Assembly (NCBI RefSeq): GCF_003931915.1
Contig: NZ_RSAA01000014.1
Span: 62,001 to 126,000, forward strand
DNA: 64,000 bases
Direction: 5' to 3'
Source: Saccharopolyspora rhizosphaerae
GTDB taxonomy: Bacteria > Actinomycetota > Actinomycetes > Mycobacteriales > Pseudonocardiaceae
This document shows, piece after piece, positions 19,482-27,493 of the stretch (position 1 is the first letter of the stretch; each line of letters opens with the position of its first letter). A model generated the notes under the pieces. The model did not search any database. It worked only from the letters and a program-made list of their open reading frames with translations, and was not told the DNA's origin. Position numbers and translations under genes: made by a program.

Positions 19482-19769
19482 TCACCCGGCCGGTTGCACC
19501 AGTCGCATCGCGATGAACACGACCAGCAGCAGCACCATAATCGATAGGTCCAGTCCGACGCCGCCGATCCGGACCGTCGGAATCACCCGACGCACCAACT
19601 TCACAGGTGGGTCGGTCACTGTGTAGATGCTCTCCAACGCGATTGCAACCCCCCCAACGGGTCGCCAATCGCGAGCGAACACTCTCACGAGTTCCACCAC
19701 GATACGCGCCGTGAGAAGGAGCCAGAAGAAGAACAGAACGTAGAACAGGACGATCTGCACTGGGTTCAC
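19482..19769 (-). CDS. YggT family membrane protein
   Basis: 95 residues, two membrane helices (IVLFYVLFFFWLLLTARIVV and LSIMVLLLVVFIAMRLV) flanking the loop with TDPPVKLVRRVIPTVRIGG, the YggT signature. YggT proteins often sit next to sepF/divIVA; the role is unclear (osmotic or division-linked). Start GTG 19769 is chosen for the GAAGG site just before it. A GTG at 19793 overlapping the sepF stop would add eight residues and is possible. Confidence 0.88.
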   Translation of the reverse strand: MNPVQIVLFYVLFFFWLLLTARIVVELVRVFARDWRPVGGVAIALESIYTVTDPPVKLVRRVIPTVRIGGVGLDLSIMVLLLVVFIAMRLVQPAG

Positions 19770-19789
19770 GCCTTCAACTGTGCCACCAC

Positions 19790-20446
19790 TCACCCGTAGT
19801 TGAAAAAGGCCCCCTCTGCTAGCCGCCTCTTGTCCTCGGCCGCCACGTCCACGTTGGGCGGTGAGAGCAAGAACACGCGGTTGGTGACCTTCTCGATCGA
19901 ACCCCGCATCGCGAACGCCAGACCTGCGGCGAAGTCGACCAGGCGCTTGGCGTCGGCCTCCTCCATCTCGGTCAGGTTCATGATCACCGGGGTGCCGTCG
20001 CGGTACTGCTCACCGATCGTCCGCGCCTCGCTGTAGCTCCGCGGATGCAGTGTTGTGATCTTGCTCAAGTTGAACTGAGTACCGGTGTCGGTCACCGCCC
20101 GCAGACGCGAAACTCCGTCATTCCGCGGCTGATCGTTGGGCAGAGTGCTGCGGGACGCCGTCTCCGGCGCCCACTGCCGCCGGGGTCGCGGCGTCTCGCG
20201 GAACTCCTCGGCGTAGGACTCGGTCTCCGCGTCGGCCTGGAAGCCGCCGCGGGTGCCCGCTGGCCTGCGCCGGGGTGCTCCCCGGTCGTCGTCGTAAGCG
20301 ATCCGGTCGCCGTAGGCGGGACGGGAGTCGTACGCAGGACGCTCGTCGTCGTACCGCTCGCGGTAGGCGATCTCGTCCTCGAACTCGTCCACCTCGTCGG
20401 CCGGGACCATGCCGAAGTAGGCCTTCAACTTGTGCAGAGCGCTCAT
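19790..20446 (-). CDS. sepF: SepF, membrane anchor of FtsZ
   Basis: 218 residues. An N-terminal amphipathic membrane-binding helix (SALHKLKAYFGM) is followed by a charged, Tyr/Arg/Asp-rich flexible linker with repeated RPAYDSRPAYGDR-type units. The C-terminal SepF domain runs from about 135 (PRSYSEARTIGEQYRDGTPV, then LVDFAAGLAFAM and RVFLLSPPNVDV). It tethers FtsZ filaments to the membrane in actinobacteria, which lack FtsA. Start ATG 20446 is best spaced from AGGAAGGG; ATG 20452 is too close to it. Confidence 0.95.
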   Translation of the reverse strand: MSALHKLKAYFGMVPADEVDEFEDEIAYRERYDDERPAYDSRPAYGDRIAYDDDRGAPRRRPAGTRGGFQADAETESYAEEFRETPRPRRQWAPETASRSTLPNDQPRNDGVSRLRAVTDTGTQFNLSKITTLHPRSYSEARTIGEQYRDGTPVIMNLTEMEEADAKRLVDFAAGLAFAMRGSIEKVTNRVFLLSPPNVDVAAEDKRRLAEGAFFNYG

Positions 20447-20517
20447 CGGCATGCCCTTCCTCTGCGGCTCCCTGACACCGAGCACGAGGTGGCCGGCCTT
20501 CGACCCCCTTTTGACGG

Positions 20518-21252
20518 CTACGGCGAGGTTAACCGCCGCCCGCCGAGCAGCGCGGTTCCGACACGCACCCTGGTCGAGCCGTGCGCAACAGCACTTTCCA
20601 GGTCGGCGGACATCCCCGCCGACACGTCCACAGCTTCGGGGTGATCAACGCGCAGACGCTCGGAGATCGCCCGAAGTGTGGCGAACGCCACATCCGGGTC
20701 GCCGCCGAGCGGAGCCACCGCCATCACTCCCCGCAACCGAAGATCGCTCGTTCCGGCGATCTTGTCGGCGAGCCGCGGAACGTCGTCCGGTGGGCAGCCT
20801 CCCCTGCCGACCGTGCCGTCCAAGCTGACCTGCACCAGCACGTCCAGCGGGTGCTCGCGATCGCCCGCCGCGCGGGCGTTGGCGGTCGCGCGGGCCAGCG
20901 CCTCGGCGAGCCGCTCACTGTCGACCGACTCGACGACGTCCGCCCAGCGGGTCACCGCCCGCGCCTTGTTGCGCTGCAACTGGCCGACCATGTGCCAGCG
21001 CCGCACGGCCTGCGGACGCAGCTCGGCGAACTCGGCGACCTTGCCGCGCGCCTCCTGCTCCCGGTTCTCGGCGAACGCGACCAGCCCGAGATCGGAGAGA
21101 AGTGCCACATCGGACGCGGGGAAGGTCTTCGTCACAGCCAGCAGCTCGACCTCGTCCGCGGAGCGGTCGGCGGCGTGGCACGCCTTCACCAACCGATCCT
21201 GGACCTCCGCGAGCGACTCGGCCAGCTCCGCGCGACGTTCCTCGGGCGTCAC
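20518..21252 (-). CDS. YggS family pyridoxal-phosphate homeostasis protein
   Basis: 244 residues, alanine-racemase-like barrel. The PLP lysine lies in LLAVTKTFPASD; typical blocks are FAENREQE, WHMVGQLQRNKA, and MSADLESAVAHGSTRVRVGT, which cradles the PLP phosphate. It has no known catalysis; it controls free PLP levels. Start GTG 21252 follows GGAGGAGG and overlaps the pgeF stop (GTGA). The ftsZ-pgeF-yggS-sepF order is conserved in actinobacteria. Confidence 0.94.
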   Translation of the reverse strand: MTPEERRAELAESLAEVQDRLVKACHAADRSADEVELLAVTKTFPASDVALLSDLGLVAFAENREQEARGKVAEFAELRPQAVRRWHMVGQLQRNKARAVTRWADVVESVDSERLAEALARATANARAAGDREHPLDVLVQVSLDGTVGRGGCPPDDVPRLADKIAGTSDLRLRGVMAVAPLGGDPDVAFATLRAISERLRVDHPEAVDVSAGMSADLESAVAHGSTRVRVGTALLGGRRLTSP

Positions 21253-21968
21253 CGGTCCTCCTCCGGGTCGATCCAGATGACCGACGCGAACCGGCCGGTC
21301 CTGCCGTTGTCCCGGCGGTGGCTGAACAGCTCCGGCGACTCCATCGTGCAGCGCGGGTCGACGCCGATCTTGGCGATGCCGACCTGCGCGAGCTGCTCGA
21401 AGAGCCCGGCGCGCAGGTCCAGTCCGGTGGTCCCCTTGCGGGTCTTGCAGGCACTTCCCGGCAGGTGCTCCTCGACGTCGGCCTGCATCGCCTGGGGCAC
21501 CTCGTAGCAGGCGCCGCACGCGGCGGGCCCGATCAACGCCTCCACCCGGTCCAGCTGCGCCCCGGCCTGGCGCATCGCCTTCAGCGCTTCCACCAGCACG
21601 CCCACGCGCGCGCCGACGCGCCCAGCGTGCACCGCGGAGATCACCCCGGCCTCGGGGTCGCCAAGCAGCACCGGCACGCAGTCGGCGGTCAGCGCCACCA
21701 GGGCGAGGCCCGGTTGAGCCGTGACCAACGCGTCCGTGGCCTCCACCGGACCCGGCTGCGGACCGTCCACGACGGTCGCGGTGCGGCCGTGGATCTGCTC
21801 CATCCACACCAGGTGGTCCTCCGGCAGACCGATGCCCTCGGCCAGCTTGCGCGTGTTGGCCGCGACCGCCTCGGGCGCGTCACCCACCCTGCCGCCGAGG
21901 TTGAAGGAGTCGAACGGCGCCTTGGAGCTGCCGCCCTCCCGCGTGGTCGTCACGCGCCGAATCCGCAC
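21249..21968 (-). CDS. pgeF: Peptidoglycan editing factor PgeF (YfiH, multicopper-oxidase-like fold)
   Basis: 239 residues of the DUF152/YfiH family. The metal/active-site blocks are WMEQIHGRTA, LTADCVPVLL and VHAGRVG, with GPAACGACYEV near the C-terminal third. YfiH proteins act as purine nucleoside phosphorylase/deaminase-like enzymes or prevent misincorporation of L-Ser in peptidoglycan precursors. Start GTG 21968 is set by CAGGAGG upstream. A GTG at 21998 keeps the frame open but lies inside the ftsZ terminator hairpin, so it is rejected. Confidence 0.92.
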   Translation of the reverse strand: MRIRRVTTTREGGSSKAPFDSFNLGGRVGDAPEAVAANTRKLAEGIGLPEDHLVWMEQIHGRTATVVDGPQPGPVEATDALVTAQPGLALVALTADCVPVLLGDPEAGVISAVHAGRVGARVGVLVEALKAMRQAGAQLDRVEALIGPAACGACYEVPQAMQADVEEHLPGSACKTRKGTTGLDLRAGLFEQLAQVGIAKIGVDPRCTMESPELFSHRRDNGRTGRFASVIWIDPEEDR

Positions 21969-21988
21969 TTGCCCAGCCTCCTGAAAAT

Positions 21989-22027
21989 GAATCGACACCG
22001 GAGACCAGCGGTCTCCGGTGTCGATTC
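21989..22027 (-). terminator. ftsZ terminator, perfect 18-bp stem
   Basis: GAATCGACACCGGAGACC (21989-22006), loop AGC, then its exact reverse complement (22010-22027). It is followed on the minus strand by CATTTTC, the nearest thing to a U-tract here. It lies 10 bp beyond the ftsZ stop and 20 bp before the pgeF start, so pgeF must rely on read-through or its own promoter. Confidence 0.9.
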
Positions 22028-22037
22028 TCGCCCATGC

Positions 22038-23543
22038 TCAGCGCCGCATGAACGGCGGAATGTCCACGTCGTCGTCGGTGTCGTCACCGACCGGAACGGC
22101 GCGGTTCGGCAGCCCGCCCGACCGCGTGGTCCCGGTCCCGGTGGAGTGCGTCGGGTAGCCGCTGGTGCGCCCCGGCACCGACACGCCCTGCTGCCCGGTC
22201 GACGAACCGTCGGAGCCGAAGGAGCGCTGCTGGCTGCCCTGCGGCTGGCTCGCCTGCTGCGGGTAGCTCGACTGCTGGTACCCGGTGGCCTGCGGAGCCG
22301 ACGGCTGCTGGGAGACCGGGGTCGTCGGCTGCTGCGGAGCGGCGGGCTGCTGCGGGGCCGCTGGCTGCTGCTCGACCTGCGGGGTCGACGGCCGCTCGGG
22401 CTCCGACTGCTGCGCCGGCTGAGCTGGGGCGGTCGTCGGCTGCGCCGGTTCCGGAGCGCTCGGCGTGGCCGGGGCCTGCTGCTGAGCTTCCTCGGTCCCG
22501 TCCGGGGCCGCGGGCTTCTCGGCCTTCGGCGCGGGCGCCTCGGCCTCCTCGCTGCGGCCGCCGACCCGGGTCGGCTCCAGCTTCTTGTGCGTCGGCGTGC
22601 CCGAGTCGAAACCGGCCGCGATCACCGTGACCCGGACCTCGTCGCCGAGCGAGTCGTCGATGACCGTGCCGAAGATGATGTTGGCCTCGGGGTGCGCGGA
22701 CTCCTGCACCAGCGACGCCGACTCGTTGATCTCGAACAGGCCGAGGTCCGAACCGCCCGCTATGGCCAGCAGAACTCCGTGTGCGCCTTCCATCGAGGCC
22801 TCCAGCAGCGGCGAGTTGATCGCCTTCTGCGCGGCTTCGACGGCTCTGCCATCACCTCTCGCCGAGCCGATGCCCATCAGGGCGCTGCCGGCACCGGACA
22901 TGACGCTCTTGACGTCCGCGAAGTCGAGGTTGATCAGACCCGGCGTGGTGATCAGGTCGGTGATGCCCTGGACACCGGAGAGCAGCACCTCGTCGGCTGA
23001 GCGGAAGGCGTCCATCAGGCTCACGCCGATGTCGCCGAGCTGCAGCAACCGGTCGTTCGGGATGACGATCAGGGTGTCGCAGCAGTCGCGCAGCTCCTTG
23101 ATGCCCTGCTCGGCCTGGGACGCGCGGCGCTTGCCCTCGAAGGAGAACGGCCGGGTCACCACGCCGATGGTCAGCGCACCGAGCTTGCGCGCGATGTTGG
23201 CGACCACCGGGGCACCACCGGTTCCGGTGCCACCGCCTTCGCCGGCGGTCACGAACACCATGTCGGCGCCCTTGAGGACCTCTTCGATCTCCTCGGCGTG
23301 GTCCTCGGCGGCCTTGTGGCCGACCTCGGGAGCGGCACCGGCGCCGAGACCGCGGGTGAGCTCACGCCCGATGTCGAGCTTGACGTCGGCATCGGACATC
23401 AGCAGGGCCTGCGCGTCGGTGTTCACCGCGATGAACTCGACACCTTTGAGCCCGACCTCGATCATGCGGTTCACGGCGTTGACGCCGCCGCCACCGATGC
23501 CGACGACTTTGATCACCGCGAGGTAGTTGTGCGGGGGCGTCAT
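22038..23543 (-). CDS. ftsZ: Cell division GTPase FtsZ, long-linker form
   Basis: 501 residues. The tubulin-like GTPase domain (1 to about 320) has [15 protein letters not shown], the signature GGGTGTG (103-109) and the T7-loop region around [16 protein letters not shown] Pro/Gln/Ala-rich linker of about 160 residues follows (repeats such as [15 protein letters not shown]), then the conserved tail [12 protein letters not shown] that binds SepF/FtsW. Mycobacterial FtsZ is about 380 residues, so the linker is unusually long. Start ATG 23543 follows AGGAAGG. A strong terminator ends the unit. Unlike the usual arrangement it does not follow ftsQ directly. Confidence 0.98.
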   Translation of the reverse strand: MTPPHNYLAVIKVVGIGGGGVNAVNRMIEVGLKGVEFIAVNTDAQALLMSDADVKLDIGRELTRGLGAGAAPEVGHKAAEDHAEEIEEVLKGADMVFVTAGEGGGTGTGGAPVVANIARKLGALTIGVVTRPFSFEGKRRASQAEQGIKELRDCCDTLIVIPNDRLLQLGDIGVSLMDAFRSADEVLLSGVQGITDLITTPGLINLDFADVKSVMSGAGSALMGIGSARGDGRAVEAAQKAINSPLLEASMEGAHGVLLAIAGGSDLGLFEINESASLVQESAHPEANIIFGTVIDDSLGDEVRVTVIAAGFDSGTPTHKKLEPTRVGGRSEEAEAPAPKAEKPAAPDGTEEAQQQAPATPSAPEPAQPTTAPAQPAQQSEPERPSTPQVEQQPAAPQQPAAPQQPTTPVSQQPSAPQATGYQQSSYPQQASQPQGSQQRSFGSDGSSTGQQGVSVPGRTSGYPTHSTGTGTTRSGGLPNRAVPVGDDTDDDVDIPPFMRR

Positions 23544-23849
23544 CGGATCCGCCTTCCTGATCGTGGCTGGTGTGCTCTCTGCATCGACCGCCGGGACGGC
23601 CGCTGAGCCGGTGCCGCCGATGCGGCTCCCCCTGGTCGTCGGCGCGGGAGCGGTTGTTCGACCGATCCCGTGCCCGGTTCGGACGGTAGGCGTGATCGCG
23701 CCCCTGCGTCCAGCAGCCACGCCGGTGTCGGCAGCAGTGGTGTTGTGCCGTCCACCTCGTCGTTTCCGCCCCGACGTCGTCCGTGTCGCTCAGCGGGTCC
23801 GCCCGTTGCCGCAGCGAGCCCAGTTTCCTCGTTCCTCCCCGTGCGGCGG

Positions 23850-23867
23850 TCACGTTCGCGAACGTGA
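23850..23867. promoter_or_regulatory. Perfect 18-bp palindrome in the ftsZ/SDR intergenic region
   Basis: TCACGTTCGCGAACGTGA is its own reverse complement. It lies about 307 bp upstream of ftsZ and 166 bp upstream of the divergent short-chain dehydrogenase gene, in a 489-bp gene-free gap (23544-24032). The form suits a dimeric repressor operator, but the regulator is unknown. I see no other clear element in this gap apart from the ribosome sites at its two ends. Confidence 0.5.
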
Positions 23868-24032
23868 TCACCACAACGGACACCGTACCTGGCCACCCGC
23901 TCACCCGGTTGAGGCAGTCGTGATTCGAAACCGGCTTCGTCGCAGCGGACAGCGCTGGAAATCCGGACTGCGGGTGTCTGGTTCAGCTGCCACCGTCCAG
24001 CCTCGTAGCGGCACGACGGAGGAACGGTGGCC

Positions 24033-24950
24033 ATGGCAGGGGAATTGCGGGAGAAGGTCGCGTTGGTAGCGGGAGCGACGCGGGGAGCCGGGCGCGGGAT
24101 CGCGGTGGAGCTCGGCGCAGCCGGCGCGACCGTGTACTGCACCGGGCGCACGACGCGCACCCAGCGCTCGGACTACGACCGGCCGGAGACCATTGAGGAC
24201 ACGGCCGAGCGGGTCACCCGCGCCGGCGGGCAGGGGATCGCCGTGCGGGTCGACCACACCGTCCCGGAGGAGGTGCGGGAGCTGGTGCGCCAGGTCGAGT
24301 CCGAGCAGGGACGGCTCGACGTGCTGGTCAACGACCTCGGCGGCGAGCACCTGATGGACTGGGACAGGCCGATCTGGGAGCAGGACCTGACGAAGGGGTT
24401 GCAGCGGCTGCGCACCGGCATCGAGGCGCACATGATCACCGCGCACTTCGCGCTGGCGCTGCTGAGCCGGCGCCCGGGCGGGCTCGTCGTGGAGCTCACC
24501 GACGGCACCGCGGAAGTGCACGAGGAGTTCTACCGCCGCGAGTGCGGCGCGTTCTTCGACGTCGCCAAGACCGCGATGCACCGGCTGGCCCGCGCCGAGG
24601 GCGAGGAGCTGGCCCCGCTGGGCGGCACCGCGGTGTCGCTGACCCCGGGCTGGCTGCGCTCGGAGATGATGCTGGAGCACTTCGGGGTGACCGAGGAGAA
24701 CTGGCGCGAGTCCACGACCGCCCCACCGGCTTTCGCCATCGCCGAATCCCCCGCCTACGTGGGCCGGGCGGTGGCGGCACTGGCGAGCGATCCGGACGTG
24801 GCGCGGTGGAACACGCAGTCGCTCTCCAGCGGTTTCCTCGCGAAGGAGTACGGCTTCACCGACGTCGACGGCTCGCAGCCGGACTGCTGGCGGTTCGCGC
24901 TCGAGGTCGAGTGGGTCGGCGGGCAGGGCGACCCGGCCGACTACCGGTAG
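24033..24950 (+). CDS. Short-chain dehydrogenase/reductase family protein with altered active site
   Basis: 305 residues with a Rossmann fold: AGATRGAGRGIAVELG (13-28) is the cofactor loop, and VLVNDLGG replaces the usual NNAG strand. The catalytic YxxxK position reads F175-D-V-A-K179 (in FFDVAK), so the expected Tyr is Phe. The Ser position region is LVVELTDG. From memory, related proteins have FYDLAK there, so this copy may be inactive, use another residue, or act as a binding protein. Start ATG 24033 gives correct spacing to GGAGG; GTG 24027 is too close. It is convergent with the WYL regulator, the stop codons overlapping in CTACCGGTAG. Confidence 0.85.
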   Translation: MAGELREKVALVAGATRGAGRGIAVELGAAGATVYCTGRTTRTQRSDYDRPETIEDTAERVTRAGGQGIAVRVDHTVPEEVRELVRQVESEQGRLDVLVNDLGGEHLMDWDRPIWEQDLTKGLQRLRTGIEAHMITAHFALALLSRRPGGLVVELTDGTAEVHEEFYRRECGAFFDVAKTAMHRLARAEGEELAPLGGTAVSLTPGWLRSEMMLEHFGVTEENWRESTTAPPAFAIAESPAYVGRAVAALASDPDVARWNTQSLSSGFLAKEYGFTDVDGSQPDCWRFALEVEWVGGQGDPADYR

Positions 24951-25903
24951 AGCGCGGCGAAGCGCGCGGCGGCCCGGGCCAGGTCCTGGCGCAGCGCTTC
25001 CGGCGCCAGGACCTCGGCTTCCGGACCGAGCGCGAGCAGTTGCGAGTAGGCGACCTGCAGCGATTCGGTCCGGAACGCGGTGCGGACCCAGCCGTGCTCG
25101 TCGGGTTCACCGGCGCCAGCCTCGGCTTCGTCGGCCGCCGGACCGTCGACGGTGGCGCGCAGCCGGCGGAGCCCTGCGGTGCTGAGGCGGACCTCCACGT
25201 CGAGGGTGAGCAGCGAACGCGCGAACTCCTCGGCGGTGCGCTCCCAGAACTCGGCGAGGTCGAAGCTCTCGTCGCGGACGAACTCCTCCCCCACGACGAC
25301 CTCGCGGAACCGGTCGACCCGGTAGGTGCGGAACCGCCCGTCGCAGCGCGCGACGAGGTACCAGACGCCGGCCTTGAGCACGAGACCGTGCGGTTCGAGC
25401 TCGCGCCGGACGAGCCGGTCGCCGCGCTGGTAGTCGCCGGTGATGCGCAGGTCGCCCCACACCGCCCTGCCGATCTCCGGCAGCACGGCGGGCGTGCCGG
25501 CCTCGCGGAACCACCGGGGCGCGTCGAGGTGGAACCGCTGCCCCACCCGCTGCGGCGCGTCCCGGAACGGCGGCGCCAGCGCGGCCGCCGTCTTGCGCCG
25601 CGCGGCCTCGACCGCCTCGCCCAAGCCCATGTCGACCGCGGCCCCCGGCACTCCGGACAGGAACAGCGCCTCGGCCTCCTGCCGGTGCAGCCCGGTGAGC
25701 TTGGACCGGTAGCCGCCGAGCAACCGGTAGCCGCCCGCGCGCCCGCGCTCGGCGTAGACCGGAACCCCGGCCTCGGCCAGCGCCAGCACGTCACGCGCCA
25801 CGGTCCGCTCCGACACCTCCAGCTCGCGCGCCAGCTCAGGCCCGGTCATCGCCCCCCGGACCTGCAACAAGCACAACAACGACACCAACCGAGCCGCCCG
25901 CAC
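24941..25903 (-). CDS. YafY/WYL-domain transcriptional regulator
   Basis: 320 residues. The N-terminal DeoR/HTH_11-type winged helix is MTGPELARELEVSERTVARD with wing RAGGYRLLGGYRSKL. The WYL domain (about 135-235) has HGLVLKAGVWYLVARCDGRF, including the WYL triad, and FRTYRVDRF. A C-terminal WCX-like part follows. WYL regulators sense small ligands or nucleic acids; the target here is unknown. Its neighbours are the SDR-like gene and the ABC importer, either of which could be regulated. Start GTG 25903 lies in a compact 32-bp gap after the permease gene. Its stop shares a palindrome with the SDR stop. Confidence 0.9.
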   Translation of the reverse strand: MRAARLVSLLCLLQVRGAMTGPELARELEVSERTVARDVLALAEAGVPVYAERGRAGGYRLLGGYRSKLTGLHRQEAEALFLSGVPGAAVDMGLGEAVEAARRKTAAALAPPFRDAPQRVGQRFHLDAPRWFREAGTPAVLPEIGRAVWGDLRITGDYQRGDRLVRRELEPHGLVLKAGVWYLVARCDGRFRTYRVDRFREVVVGEEFVRDESFDLAEFWERTAEEFARSLLTLDVEVRLSTAGLRRLRATVDGPAADEAEAGAGEPDEHGWVRTAFRTESLQVAYSQLLALGPEAEVLAPEALRQDLARAAARFAALYR

Positions 25904-25935
25904 ACCCCGACGCTACGACCCACCCCCGACAAAGC

Positions 25936-26730
25936 TCAGCGCAGCCCGGTGGTCTTGAGGGACCGCACCAGCCAGCGCTGGCCGAGGAGGAAGACCAGCA
26001 CCGTGGGCAGTGCGGCGAGCATCCCGGCCGCGATGACGTAGTGCGTCTTCGACGCGTACTGGCCCTGCAGGGACGCGATCCCGACCTGCACCACGCGCAG
26101 CGACTCGTCCTGGGCGACCGCCAGCGGCCAGAGGAACGAGTTCCAGTTGGCCAGGAAGAACAGCACCGCCAGGGCGGCCAGCACAGGCCTGCTCAGCGGC
26201 AGCACCACGTGCCAGTAGATCCGCCAGTGCCCGCAGCCGTCCAGCTGGGCGGCGTCCTCCAGCTCGCGGGGAACGCCGAGGTAGAACTGGCGCAGCAGGA
26301 AGATGCCGAAGGCGTTGAACAGGCCCGGCACGATCAGGCCGGCGTAGGTGTCGACCAGGCCCAGGGCGCGGACCACGATGAGAGCGGCACCAGGATCACC
26401 GGCAGCGAGATCAGCAGCGTCGCCACCACCGAGGCGAACGCGAAACCGCGTCCGCGGACAGACAACCGGGGCCAGCGCGTAGGCGGCCATCGAGTGCAGG
26501 AACAGGGCAATGACGGTGACGGTGACCGCCACGAAGGCGCTGTTGGCCAGGTAGCGCAGGAACGGGACCTCGGTGAGCACGTGGGCGACGTTGTCCAGCG
26601 TGAGATCCTGCGGCCAGCCGAGGCTGTAGAGCTCCGACTCCGGCCGGAAGGCGCTGAGCAGGAACCACAGCAGCGGAGCGACCGTGACGAAGACGATCAG
26701 GTAGGCGGCGAGCATCCGGGCCCTAGGCAT
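25936..26730 (-). CDS. ABC sugar transporter permease, MalG-type, with internal compensated frameshift
   Basis: 264 residues as read, a CUT1-family inner-membrane permease. N-terminal helix LIVFVTVAPLLWFLLSAF; EAA loop ELEDAAQLDGCGHWRIYWHV that contacts the ATPase; C-terminus typical (VRSLKTTGLR). Between about 26384 and 26468 the translation is non-hydrophobic (RTRFRVRLGGGDAADLAAG) where a membrane helix belongs. The next frame there gives RLSVRGRGFAFASVVATLL and then ISLPVILVPL, the expected sequence. So one extra C (near 26468-26471) and one missing base (near 26380-26384) compensate each other. Start ATG 26730 overlaps the preceding permease by 8 bp. Confidence 0.8.
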   Translation of the reverse strand: MPRARMLAAYLIVFVTVAPLLWFLLSAFRPESELYSLGWPQDLTLDNVAHVLTEVPFLRYLANSAFVAVTVTVIALFLHSMAAYALAPVVCPRTRFRVRLGGGDAADLAAGDPGAALIVVRALGLVDTYAGLIVPGLFNAFGIFLLRQFYLGVPRELEDAAQLDGCGHWRIYWHVVLPLSRPVLAALAVLFFLANWNSFLWPLAVAQDESLRVVQVGIASLQGQYASKTHYVIAAGMLAALPTVLVFLLGQRWLVRSLKTTGLR

Positions 26731-27493
26731 CGATCCGGCCTCCTCTGGTCAACGCGAACAGCACGCCGGTGACCGCTCCGAGGGCCACGACCAGCAGCGC
26801 GCAGATCGCCGAGGCGTAGCCGAACCGGCCGAACAGGAACGCCTGCTGGTAGGCGTAGTAGACGACCGTGGTGGTGGAGTTCGCCGGACCGCCCGAGGTC
26901 AGCACGTAGACCAGGTCGAAGACCTGCAGCCCGGTGACCGCGTTGATCAGCGAGGTCACCAGCACGAAGAAGCTCGTCGGCCGCAACATCGGCCAGGTGA
27001 CGGCGCGGAACCGCTGCCAAGGTCCTGCACCGTCCACAGTGGCCGCGTCGTAGTGCTCGCGCGGGAGGTCCTGCAGCCCACCGAGGAAGATCAGCATCTG
27101 GTACCCCATCAGGAACCACACGCTGATCAACACCAGCGTGATCAGCGCCAGGGTGGGGTCGCCCAGCCAGGAGACGTCGTCCAGCCCGGTGAGCTTCGCG
27201 ACCGCGCCGGTCTTGTCGGTGAGCAGGAACTGCCACAGCAGGCCGATCACGACCAGGCTCACGGCGTTCGGCAAGAACAGCGCGGCGCGCACCACGGCGA
27301 CACCCGGGAAGTGCTCCGACACCAGCAGCGCAAGGCCGAGTCCGGCGACGAACGCCAGCGGCACGAACAACACGGTGTAGCCGACGGTGATGCCGAAGCT
27401 CTTCCACAGCAGCGCGTCCCCGGCCATCAGGCGGAAGTTCTCCAGGCCCGCGCAGTCGACGTTGCCGAAGCCGTCGACCTCGAAGAAGCCCAC
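26723..27493 (-). CDS. ABC sugar transporter permease, MalF-type, damaged 5' end
   Basis: 256 residues from the first usable start (GTG 27493). Helices and the EAA loop (REHYDAATVDGAGPWQRFRA) are normal for a CUT1 permease paired with the MalG-type gene. The same frame stays open upstream and encodes LGLLLFIALPALLALLV (27494-27541), clearly the missing first membrane helix. However, I see no ATG, GTG or TTG in that stretch or for about 60 bp before it. The native start seems to have been lost or frameshifted. The upstream binding-protein frame runs into this region without a stop. Confidence 0.75.
   Translation of the reverse strand: MGFFEVDGFGNVDCAGLENFRLMAGDALLWKSFGITVGYTVLFVPLAFVAGLGLALLVSEHFPGVAVVRAALFLPNAVSLVVIGLLWQFLLTDKTGAVAKLTGLDDVSWLGDPTLALITLVLISVWFLMGYQMLIFLGGLQDLPREHYDAATVDGAGPWQRFRAVTWPMLRPTSFFVLVTSLINAVTGLQVFDLVYVLTSGGPANSTTTVVYYAYQQAFLFGRFGYASAICALLVVALGAVTGVLFALTRGGRIDA

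Noticed and set aside
21969-21998. Upstream GTG 21998 as start of pgeF
   Set aside because: Lies within the ftsZ terminator stem; GTG 21968 has a CAGGAGG site.
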